From Acidicaldus organivorans (GTDB lineage: Bacteria; Pseudomonadota; Alphaproteobacteria; Acetobacterales; Acetobacteraceae), in NCBI GenBank assembly GCA_000759655.1, contig KN173872.1, positions 9,649-17,617 on the forward strand: a DNA stretch of 7,969 nucleotides, read 5' to 3'. Under the pieces are notes generated by a model. It was given only the letters and a program-made list of their open reading frames with translations. It was not told the DNA's origin and searched no databases. A program made the translations under genes and the position numbers. This document shows, one piece after another, positions 1-7,000 of the stretch (the stretch's first letter is position 1; every line of letters begins with the position of its first letter).

Positions 1-431
1 ACGCGCGAGCGAAAGGCGAGATAGCCGAACCCCAATGCCAGGGCGGAGGGAACGGCGAGCGCCATGAACAGGGCGAAAGGGAAATGTTCGAACCCGTGCC
101 AATACCAGGGAAGCTTGGTCCAATTGAGAAAGACCATGAAATCGGGAAGGTTGGGATTGCCATAGACGCCGCGCCCGCCGATCTCGCGCATCAGATACAT
201 GCCCAGGGCATCCCCGCCGAGGGCAAAGAACGCGCCCTGGCCGAGGCTCAGGATCCCCCCATAGCCCCAGAGCAGATCGAGCCCCAAGGCGACGAAAGCG
301 TAACAGAGATACTTCCCGGCGAGAGAGACCACCTCGACCGGAAGGCTGAAGAAGAGATTGCCCAAGACGAGCGCGATACTCAGCGCGACCAGGGAGATAG
401 GGACAAGAAAAGCGGAACGAGGCATCGCCAT
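1..431 (-). CDS. urtC: Urea ABC transporter permease UrtC (partial, N-terminal 143 codons)
   Basis: Second membrane permease of the urea ABC importer; it pairs with UrtB in the inner membrane to form the translocation channel. The frame is open from the ATG at 431 to the window edge, so the C-terminus is missing. Residues about 6-28 form a hydrophobic helix. They are followed by the family-typical stretch [20 protein letters not shown], then [14 protein letters not shown] and GMYLMREI, and later a Trp/Tyr-rich loop ([18 protein letters not shown]) before another helix. I recall the usual UrtC text as SLGHG and GGYAM; here it reads SLGQG and GGDAL, a modest divergence. The start is set by TGATG overlap with the urtB stop and by a GGAGG at 436-440, four bases upstream. 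An in-frame ATG two codons later (425) is possible but less favoured. Identification as UrtC rather than a LivM-type amino-acid permease rests on these motifs plus the adjacent urtA and urtB. Confidence 0.93.
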   Translation of the reverse strand, partial: MAMPRSAFLVPISLVALSIALVLGNLFFSLPVEVVSLAGKYLCYAFVALGLDLLWGYGGILSLGQGAFFALGGDALGMYLMREIGGRGVYGNPNLPDFMVFLNWTKLPWYWHGFEHFPFALFMALAVPSALALGFGYLAFRSR

Positions 432-2086
432 CACGCCTCCACCGCTCGCCCCTTGAGGGGAAAGAGACCGCGCGGCCGCCACTGGATGAAGATCACCACC
501 AGGACGAGCAGTGCGATCTTGCCGAGCACCGCGCCGGCTAGGGGTTCGAGCAGTTTATTGACGAAGCCAAGCACCATCGCCCCCAATGCCGTCCCCCACA
601 GATTGCCGACCCCACCGAAGACGACGACGAGGAAACTGTCGATGATGTAATTCTGCCCGAGATTGGGGCTGACATTGTCGATCTGGCTGAGCGCCACGCC
701 GCCGAGGCCGGCGATCGCCGAGCCGAGGCCAAAAGTGAGGGCATCGATGCGCGGGGTGCGGATGCCCATCGCCGCCGCCATGGCGCGGTTCTGGGCGACG
801 GCGCGCATCTTGATCCCGAAGAAGCTGAAACGAAGCAGCCCGATGAGGGCGGCGAAGACGATGGCCGAGAAGACAATGATGGCCAGCCGGTTGAGGGTGA
901 GGGAAAGACCGCCGAGATGGATCTCCCCGCTCATCCAGCCCGGCGTGATCACCTCGCGGTTGCTCGCCCCGAACAGGTTGCGCACGATTTCCTGCAGAAT
1001 CAGACTGATTCCAGCGGTGGCGAGCAGGGTCTCAAGCGGCCTCCCGTAGAGGCGGCGGATGACGAGCCGCTCGATGGCGATCCCCGCCAGTCCGCACACC
1101 AGAAATGCGGCGGGAATGGCGAGGACGAGGCTCGCCGGCATGAGGGACGGCGCGAACTGAGCGAGCACTTGCTGGACCACGCTCGTGGCATAGGCGCCGA
1201 GCATCACCATCTCGCCATGGGCCATGTTGATCACGCCCATCACGCCAAATGTGATGGCAAGCCCGCTCGCCGCGAGCAACAGGACCGACCCCGGGCTCAA
1301 GCCGTAATAGAGCTCCGGGAAAGCCGACCAGAAGGCGAGGCGGCGATCGCTCGCCGCGAGCAACAGGACCGACCCCAGGCTCAAGCCGTAATAGAGCTGC
1401 TGGAAAGCCGACCAGAAGGCGAGGCGGCGTGCGATCGCCGCCTTGGCACGCTCGAGAGCTGCGGCGAGATCTGGATCGGCCGGGCGATACGTGTTGAGAA
1501 TGCCAAGCGCTTCCTCATCCCCGCGCGCGGCAAGCCGGGCGATCGCTGCCTTGGCCGCCCCCGGCGTGGCGTGCGGATCCGCGAGCACCAACGCCGCGTG
1601 GGCCTCCCCTAGCACCTTGGCGATCTCGGGATCGGCCTCGCGGGCGAGCGCCTTGTCGATGGCCGGACGGAGCGCCCCATCACGGGCGTGGAACGCTGCC
1701 TCCGCCGCGGCGAGGCGGGTCGATCGATCCGCCGCGCTCAGGCGGAGAGCGGAAAGCGCCGCCTCCACCTCCCGCCGCAAGGCGTTGTTCATGCGAAGCC
1801 GTTTGGCATTGGGCGGCGAAGGGGCTTGCTCGGCGGTGAGGGGGGAAAGCGTTCCCCCCTCACCTTCAATGTAGAGAGCGCCATTCGCGGCATAGAGATG
1901 TCCCGCCGAGAAGGCCTCGAGCACTTTTGCTGCATCCGGACCGCCCTCCTCGGCCAGTTGCCGCACCGCTTCCTCCATGCGGGCGTAATCGCCGGAGGCG
2001 AGTGCTGCCTGCCAGTCCTCCGCCGCCCAAGAGGGACGCAACAGGGCGAGCAGCAAGAGGAGGACGAAGAGGGCAGCCCGCGTCAT
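431..2086 (-). CDS. urtB: Urea ABC transporter permease UrtB with internal 28-residue duplication
   Basis: Inner-membrane permease of the urea ABC importer, partner of UrtC. From the chosen start it has 551 residues. A signal peptide (about 1-21, [16 protein letters not shown]...SWA) precedes an Ala-rich helical domain (about 22-219), the long N-terminal extension typical of UrtB and probably periplasmic. The LivH-like membrane domain follows: [20 protein letters not shown], then [14 protein letters not shown] (286-299), [22 protein letters not shown] (338-359), [12 protein letters not shown] (431-442), [20 protein letters not shown] (479-498), and a final helix ending [13 protein letters not shown]. 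An upstream ATG at 2107 would add MRRREQV; the start at 2086 is preferred because it gives an ATGA overlap with the urtA stop and begins directly at the signal peptide. No strong Shine-Dalgarno is visible, which fits coupling to urtA. Residues 220-246 are repeated almost exactly at 248-274, just before the first canonical helix. The reading frame is intact through the repeat, so the gene is probably functional. Confidence 0.95.
   Translation of the reverse strand: MTRAALFVLLLLLALLRPSWAAEDWQAALASGDYARMEEAVRQLAEEGGPDAAKVLEAFSAGHLYAANGALYIEGEGGTLSPLTAEQAPSPPNAKRLRMNNALRREVEAALSALRLSAADRSTRLAAAEAAFHARDGALRPAIDKALAREADPEIAKVLGEAHAALVLADPHATPGAAKAAIARLAARGDEEALGILNTYRPADPDLAAALERAKAAIARRLAFWSAFQQLYYGLSLGSVLLLAASDRRLAFWSAFPELYYGLSPGSVLLLAASGLAITFGVMGVINMAHGEMVMLGAYATSVVQQVLAQFAPSLMPASLVLAIPAAFLVCGLAGIAIERLVIRRLYGRPLETLLATAGISLILQEIVRNLFGASNREVITPGWMSGEIHLGGLSLTLNRLAIIVFSAIVFAALIGLLRFSFFGIKMRAVAQNRAMAAAMGIRTPRIDALTFGLGSAIAGLGGVALSQIDNVSPNLGQNYIIDSFLVVVFGGVGNLWGTALGAMVLGFVNKLLEPLAGAVLGKIALLVLVVIFIQWRPRGLFPLKGRAVEA
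1265..1429 (-). repeat. 84-bp in-frame tandem duplication inside urtB
   Basis: Two copies, 1265-1345 and 1349-1429, repeat with an 84-base period. They match over 81 bases with three mismatches. In the protein the copies are residues 220-246 ([20 protein letters not shown] then VLLLAAS) and 248-274 (the same with PE for QQ and SPGS for SLGS), separated by a single Asp. All three base differences change an amino acid. The copy that joins the rest of the permease carries the Leu-to-Pro change, while the copy with the canonical GLSLGS text is followed by Asp-Arg-Arg instead of continuing into the helix. Confidence 0.97.
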
Positions 2087-3429
2087 GACTTGCTCGCGCC
2101 GCCGCACTTGCCGGTCTTGACGTTGAAATTGCCGCAGGCGAACGGCGCCCGCCAGTCGCCGAAGAGGTCCTTGGTTTCAGGAACGTAAGGAGACCACTCC
2201 TGCGCGACGACCGTTCCCGGCGTCTGATAGACGATGTTGAACTGGCCATCCTCCTGGATCTCGCCGATCATCACCGGCTTGGTGATGTGGTGATTGCCCA
2301 TCACCGTGGCGTAGCCTCCGGAAAGATTGGGGACCGCGACGCCGATGATCGCTTCGAGCACCGCATCGACCGCGGGCGTCCCTGCTTTCTCCACCGCCTT
2401 CACCCAGGCGTTGAAGCCGATGTAGTGGGCCTCCATCGGATCGTTGGTCACCCGTTTGGGGTTTTTGATGAAGGCGTGCCACGCTTCGATGAATGCCTTG
2501 TTCTGTGGCGTATCGACGCTCATGAAATAGTTCCACGCCGCGAGGTGGCCGACCAGGGGGCGCGTGTCCATGCCGGCGAGCTCTTCCTCACCGACGCTGA
2601 AAGCGATCACCGGGATGTCGGTCGCCTTGATCCCCTGATTGGCGAGCTCCTTGTAGAAGGGAACGTTGGCGTCGCCGTTGATGGTCGAGACCACCGCCGT
2701 CTTCTTGCCTGCCGAGCCAAACTGCTTGATCTGCGCGACGATGTTCTGCCAGTCGGAATGACCGAATGGAGTGTAGTTGATCATGATGTCGGAGGAGGCC
2801 ACCCCTTTCATCTTGAGATAGGCCTCGAGGATCTGGTTGGTGGTGCGGGGATAGACGTAATCGGTCCCCGCCAGCACCCAGCGCTCCACCTTCTCCTCGC
2901 GCATCAGGTAATCGACGGCGGGGATGGCCTGCTGGTTGGGTGCGGCGCCCGTGTAGATGACGTTGCGGCTGCACTCCTGTCCCTCGTATTGCACAGGATA
3001 GAAGAGAAGCCCGTTCAGTTCCTCGAAGACCGGCAAAACCGATTTCCGCGACACCGACGTCCAGCAGCCGAACACCGCGGCGCATTTTTCGGATGAGATC
3101 AGACTTCGCGCTTTTTCGACAAAAAGCGGCCAGTTGGAGGCGGGATCGACCACCACCGGTACGAGCGGCCGCCCCAACACGCCGCCTTTCTTGTTTTGCT
3201 GATCGATCAGCATCAGCATCACATCCTTGAGGGTGGTCTCGCTGATCGCCATCGTTCCCGAAAGCGAATGGAGGATGCCGATCTTGATCGGCTCATTGCT
3301 TGCCGCCTCCGCCCGCGAAATGATCGAAAATCGCGTGGGCAGGGTCAAAGCCGCCGCCGCTGCCCCCAGCCCGCCGAGCAGCGTCCGCCGGCCAATCCGG
3401 CCTTCCGTCATCGGGTCATCGTTCGCCAT
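2083..3429 (-). CDS. urtA: Urea ABC transporter substrate-binding protein UrtA
   Basis: Periplasmic urea-binding protein that delivers urea to UrtBC. It is complete at 448 residues, a normal UrtA length. The N-terminus is a Tat-type signal: twin Arg at 14-15 (GRRTLLGG), a hydrophobic AAAAALTLP stretch, and a probable signal-peptidase site after A40-E41-A42. The mature protein starts near SNEPIKIGILHSLSGTMAIS, the typical opening of the UrtA/AmiC-like branch of type-1 periplasmic binding proteins. Other family text includes DPASNWPLFVEKARSLI, FGCWTSVSRKSVLPVFE, GLLFYPVQYEGQECSRNVIY, GAAPNQQAIPAVDYL, WVLAGTDYVYPRTTN, and NYFMSVDTPQNKAF. The start at 3429 is chosen because AGGAG lies six bases upstream; the internal Met7 has no such site. 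The stop overlaps the urtB start. A sigma-54 promoter about 290 bases upstream suggests nitrogen control. Sequence alone cannot exclude a related amide such as formamide, but the urtB and urtC context makes urea the best call. Confidence 0.97.
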   Translation of the reverse strand: MANDDPMTEGRIGRRTLLGGLGAAAAALTLPTRFSIISRAEAASNEPIKIGILHSLSGTMAISETTLKDVMLMLIDQQNKKGGVLGRPLVPVVVDPASNWPLFVEKARSLISSEKCAAVFGCWTSVSRKSVLPVFEELNGLLFYPVQYEGQECSRNVIYTGAAPNQQAIPAVDYLMREEKVERWVLAGTDYVYPRTTNQILEAYLKMKGVASSDIMINYTPFGHSDWQNIVAQIKQFGSAGKKTAVVSTINGDANVPFYKELANQGIKATDIPVIAFSVGEEELAGMDTRPLVGHLAAWNYFMSVDTPQNKAFIEAWHAFIKNPKRVTNDPMEAHYIGFNAWVKAVEKAGTPAVDAVLEAIIGVAVPNLSGGYATVMGNHHITKPVMIGEIQEDGQFNIVYQTPGTVVAQEWSPYVPETKDLFGDWRAPFACGNFNVKTGKCGGASKS

Positions 3430-3435
3430 CGTCCT

Positions 3436-3440
3436 CTCCT
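3436..3440 (-). promoter_or_regulatory. urtA ribosome binding site
   Basis: AGGAG, inside a purine run AAAAAGGAGAGGACG, lies six bases before the ATG at 3429. It decides the urtA start in favour of MANDD over the internal MTEGR seven codons in. Confidence 0.85.
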
Positions 3441-3618
3441 TTTTCCTTATCAGAAAACCCAGTTCATTCCTGCCGTTCCATCCGCCGCGCCTTTGCGCGC
3501 CCCTATCCTTTCACCCTGCTCCATTCCCTTCTCGGGGCGGAAAAGCGAAAAATAGGCTCACGCACAGGGACAAAACGCACCATCCGTCCCCATCCCGGAA
3601 AATCGAGAAATACGTTTG

Positions 3619-3660
3619 CGCGTTTTCTATCCCCTGTTTCCCATCCGCCGTTTTCCATCC
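3619..3660 (-). repeat. Three tandem 14-bp repeats in the urtA leader
   Basis: Read on the minus strand the copies are GGATGGAAAACGGC (3647-3660), GGATGGGAAACAGG (3633-3646) and GGATAGAAAACGCG (3619-3632), with consensus GGATRGRAAACRSS. They are perfectly abutting, with no spacer. An isolated shortened relative, GGATGGAACGGC, lies nearer the gene at 3472-3483. The array falls about 50-90 nt into the predicted urtA transcript. Its function is unknown. Confidence 0.85.
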
Positions 3661-3721
3661 TGTTGCCCTTTCCTCACCGCACCGGCCTTCAAGAGCGAGC
3701 CACGTCAGGCAGGTCTTGCCA

Positions 3722-3737
3722 AGCAAGGCTCGTGCCA
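3722..3737 (-). promoter_or_regulatory. Sigma-54 (RpoN) promoter for the urt operon
   Basis: On the minus strand the sequence TGGCAC-GAGCC-TTGCT matches the sigma-54 consensus TGGCAC-N5-TTGCW at every defined position, with the invariant GG (-24) and GC (-12) ten bases apart. The predicted transcript start is near 3711. No convincing sigma-70 -35/-10 pair is visible in this intergenic region. Sigma-54 promoters need an ATP-driven enhancer-binding activator. NtrC control of urea uptake under nitrogen limitation is well established in proteobacteria, so the match and the gene function agree. Confidence 0.87.
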
Positions 3738-3805
3738 GCCCCTAGCCCCATTCATTCGCCGAAAGAATAGGCACTTTCTCATTCCTGGGCAGAGTCTCGT
3801 CAAAA

Positions 3806-3830
3806 GGTATGCACAATAATTCATCATACC
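3806..3830. promoter_or_regulatory. Candidate activator-binding dyad upstream of the sigma-54 promoter
   Basis: GGATG-like reading was excluded; the arms are GGTATG (3806-3811) and CATACC (3825-3830), with an inner AAT-A-ATT core centred at 3818, giving a 25-bp imperfect dyad in the most AT-rich part of the window. Relative to the predicted urtA start it lies at about -95 to -119, the usual place for enhancer-binding protein sites. It contains TGCAC (3810-3814), a half-match to NtrC sites, but not a full TGCACC-GGTGCA pair, so the binding protein is not assigned. Confidence 0.5.
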
Positions 3831-3867
3831 GACCAAAATTGCCTAAATCTTAGACATCATGCCGCTG

Positions 3868-3879
3868 AGCCACGTGGCT
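3868..3879. promoter_or_regulatory. Perfect 12-bp palindrome upstream of urtA
   Basis: AGCCACGTGGCT is a perfect palindrome with no spacer, at about -157 to -168 from the predicted urtA start. It could be a second regulator site. It does not match a motif I can name with confidence in this setting. Confidence 0.3.
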
Positions 3880-3978
3880 TCGCCCATGATCGCCGATGGG
3901 GCGAGACGCGCAAGCAGAGCGCCATCTCCCCGATTTTCGGTCATCGGCTCTTCTGTCATCGGCACCAAAGGAGCGCAC

Positions 3979-4010
3979 AAAAAAAAGAGGCGGGGAAATC
4001 CCCGCCTCTT
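3979..4010 (-). terminator. Intrinsic terminator of rne
   Basis: On the minus strand an 11-bp perfect stem (AAGAGGCGGGG paired with CCCCGCCTCTT, loop ATTT) is followed directly by a T run that extends the T-rich tail to eight bases (complement of 3979-3986). It begins 32 bases past the rne stop. The plus-strand reading has no T run after the stem, so the terminator acts for rne only and insulates the urt operon. Confidence 0.95.
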
Positions 4011-4026
4011 CGATTCTCGCCGGAAA

Positions 4027-4042
4027 ACGCCCCTTGGGGCGT
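4027..4042 (-). terminator. Hairpin abutting the rne stop codon
   Basis: The first base after the rne TGA starts ACGCCCC-AA-GGGGCGT, a fully self-complementary 16-base element, followed by three more bases of a short T run. It resembles a minimal terminator or an mRNA 3'-end structure and lies just before the much stronger terminator at 3979-4010. Confidence 0.5.
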
Positions 4043-7000
4043 TCAGCCGCGGCGCCACCAGCCCCGCTTGCGCTCGGGAACCGGGGTCACCCCGACCACG
4101 ATCGGAGTGATCGGCACCGAGGCCCGCGGCTCGCGCGCATCGGCCCCATCGGCGTCACCGCTACCGGCGTCACTGCTACCGGACGCGATGACGGAGGCGG
4201 TCTCTTCGCCTCTCGCAACAGAGGCCGCACGGCCCATCGCGACGTCCTCGCCACCGCTCCGCATCGCCTGCTCTTCCTGTACGGAGGCGTTTGCGATGGC
4301 CCCCTCTTCCAGCAGCGGGGACACGCGCGCTTGCTCTTCATGCGCCGCGCTCACCGCCTCGGGAGCTTCCTGAGGTTGCAGAGAAGCGGCCTCGCTGCTG
4401 ACCGGGGCACTCTCTTCCGTGGCAGGCTCGCCCCCCTTGCGCGAGCTCCGCCGAGGACGCGGCGCTGCCCGGCGGCGGCGTGTCTTGGGCTTCTTCTCCG
4501 CCTCCTCGCCCGCCTCTGCCTGCGTCTCCATCGGGATTTCCGCCTCACCAAGCGGATGCGTGGACGCCTCTCCGCCCACCCCGCCCTCGGTTTCGCGGCG
4601 CAGAGGCGCATCTTCCTCTGCGACGGCGGAGGGTTCGAGACGCGCCTCGATCCTCTCTTCCCAGGCGAAAACCATGACTTCGGGCTGCGCCTCCTCACCG
4701 GACGCCGTGGCGGCGCCCGGGGGCTCATCCTGGATCAACGGGCGGGGCGCCTCTTCGTCCGCGCTCGCCACCGCCGACAGGGTCGTGTCGAAAGAAGGGG
4801 CGAAGGATGGAGAGGCCTCGAAAGACCCGTGCTCCTCTTCCGCCACAGCAGCGAGCGGCGCCCCTTCGCCACTCTCGGGCACGGCCGGGGTGAGGCGCGC
4901 CCCATCCTCGCGCCGCGGCCGCCGGCGGCGGCGGCGCCTGCGGCGCCGTTCGCTTTCCGCGGCCGTCGCGGCTGCCTCACCCGCCTCCGTCTCGGACGAC
5001 GGGGGCGGCTGCAATGGCTCGGCAGCGATCGCGTCAGTCTTCTCCGCCTCGGGCTCGGCGGCGAGCGCCTCGGCAACGCCGATCGGGGTGACCGGTTCGG
5101 GCCGCGGCTCGAGCGGCAGCGCGCCCCGTTTGCGTTCGATCCGCGCCTGCTCTCCGATCAGCGCCGGATCGATCTCGAAACTCACCCGCACGCCGAAGCG
5201 GGCCTCGATCTCGTTGAGAAAATTCCGTTTCGTGTTGAAAATGTAGAGCACCACCGGCGCCGCCGCATGCACCACGAGCTCCGCCGCCCGCCGCCGCGCC
5301 GCCTCTTCCTCGACCAGCCGGAGCACATGCACCGCCGCACTCTCCGTGCTCCGCACATGACCGAGCCCGCCGCAATGCGGGCATGGCACGAGGCTGGTCT
5401 CGACGAGGGAGGGCCTGATCCGCTGACGGCTCATCTCGAGGAGACCGAAGGCGCTGATCGAGCCCACCTGGATACGGGCGCGATCCTGCTTGAGCGCCTC
5501 CTTCAGCCGCCGCTCGACCTGGATATTGTGGCGGCGATGGTCCATGTCGATGAAGTCGATGACGATCAGCCCGCCGAGATCGCGCAGCCGGATCTGCCGG
5601 GCGATCTCCTCCGCCGCCTCAAGATTGGTGCGCAGCGCAGTATCCTCGACATTCCGCTCCCGTGTCGCCCGCCCCGAGTTGACGTCGATCGCCACCAGCG
5701 CCTCGGTCTGGTTGATGACGATATAGCCCCCCGAGCGCAGCGGCACGACGGGACGGAACACCGCCTCGAGCTGCTGCTCGATCTGGTAGCGGGCGAAAAG
5801 CGGCATCCCCGCATCGCGCCACAGGCTGACCTTATTGACGTGGGCAGGGGTCATCAGGCGCATCATCTCGCGCGCCTCCCGAAAGCCGCTCTCGCCATCA
5901 ACGATCACCTCGTCGATGTCGCGCATGTAGATGTCGCGGATGGCGCGCTTGATGAGCGAGGCGTCTTCGTAGATCAAAGCAGGCGCGATCGAACGCAGCG
6001 TGGTTTCGCGGATCTCGTCCCACAGCCGCAACAAATACTCGCAGTCGCGCTTGATGTCCTCTTTCGGCCGGTTGGCCCCCGCCGTGCGCACGATGAGCGA
6101 CATCCCTTCCGGAATGCCGATCTCCTTGATCACCTCGCGCAGGCGCTTGCGGTCGGCGGGCGAGGTGATCTTGCGCGAGATGCCACCGCCGCGCAGCGCA
6201 TTCGGCATGAGCACGCAATACCGTCCCGGGAGCGAAATATAGGTGGTGAGGGCCGCGCCCTTGTTGCCGCGCTCTTCCTTGACCACCTGGACGAGCATGA
6301 TCTGGCGGCGGTGGATGACTTCCTGGATCTTGTACTGACGGAGGAATTTGAGCGGGATCTGCGGCCGGCGCGCCTCTTCGTCGATGAGATCGCCTTCCGC
6401 GTCATCTCCTTCGCCGCCCACCGTCTCCGGCATGGGCGGCGCCTCGCTCTCTTCCGCGCCGTCCCGTTCCGCCTCGAGCGCGAGACCCTCCTCTCCTTCC
6501 GCTCCCTCGCCCGCGGCATTGATTTCCCCGAAGGCGGCCTCCCCCATACGCTCCGGACCCAGACGTTCCGGGCGCGGCAGGAGGAGCGGCTGATCACCCG
6601 AGCCAGCATCGGATGCCGCGTAAGGCTCGGAAGCGAAAGAGGTTTCCGAAGACGCTTCCGACGCGGGGGCGAAACCCGTCTCAGCCCCTTCCGCGGCGGC
6701 GGAAGACGGCTCGGTGCGGCCCTCCCCGTCCTCAAAGTCGTCCTCGGCCCGCGCCGTGCGCATCGCCTCGGCCTGCATCGCGAGCAGTTTCTCGCGATCG
6801 GCCACCGGGATCTGGTAGTAGTCGGGATGGATCTCGCTGAAGGCGAGGAAGCCGTGACGGTTGCCGCCGTAATCGACGAAGGCGGCCTGCAGGCTGGGTT
6901 CGACCCTCACCACCTTGGCGAGGTAGATATTGCCGCGGATCTGGCGGCGGGAGGAAACCTCGACGTCGAAATCCTCGATGCGGTTACCGTCGAGAACGAC

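Larger units (their letters stand above)
3430..3711 (-). other. Predicted long 5' leader of urtA, purine-rich on the coding strand
   Basis: If transcription starts about 12 bases past the sigma-54 -12 element (near 3711), the urtA mRNA has an untranslated leader of about 280 nt. The coding strand is rich in G and A and carries the hexamer GGATGG or GGATAG seven times (3655-3660, 3641-3646, 3627-3632, 3590-3595, 3580-3585, 3503-3508, 3478-3483). The first three lie in a tandem array. A short hairpin CGCGC-AAAG-GCGCG lies near 3486-3500. I compared it by eye with the ykkC/guanidine riboswitch, which is known upstream of some urea-related genes, and did not find its conserved blocks. A 71-codon open frame crosses this stretch but would begin with TTG upstream of the predicted transcript start and has no ribosome site, so I do not call it a gene. 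Confidence 0.5.
3738..3978. other. Upstream regulatory stretch between the rne terminator and the urt promoter
   Basis: No gene is supported here. Besides the dyad at 3806-3830 and the palindrome at 3868-3879, the part nearest the rne terminator has two copies of GTCATCGGC with a 15-base period (3940-3948 and 3955-3963). The stretch about 3800-3860 is clearly more AT-rich than the flanking DNA, as expected for a bacterial control region. Short open frames here overlap the terminator or rne and have no ribosome sites. Confidence 0.5.

Noticed and set aside
84..650. Plus-strand open frame across the urtC-urtB junction
   Set aside because: It overlaps two well-supported permease genes on the other strand, is charged and low-complexity, and has no ribosome site.
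3511..3726. Minus-strand 71-codon open frame in the urtA leader as a possible leader peptide
   Set aside because: It starts with TTG inside the sigma-54 -12 element, upstream of the predicted transcript start, and has no ribosome site.
3798..3803. TTGACG on the minus strand as a -35 element
   Set aside because: At 17 bases the downstream hexamer is GAGAAA, and the nearer -10-like TATTCT is 28 bases away.
3823..3828. TATGAT on the minus strand as a sigma-70 -10 element for urtA
   Set aside because: No acceptable -35 hexamer is found at 16-18 bases; the sigma-54 site downstream is a far better match.
3430..3978. Possible tRNA, small RNA gene or guanidine riboswitch in the urtA upstream region
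   Set aside because: No cloverleaf arms, no T-loop GTTCRA with a matching acceptor stem, and no ykkC-type conserved blocks were seen by eye; a covariance-model search (Infernal/Rfam) would be decisive.
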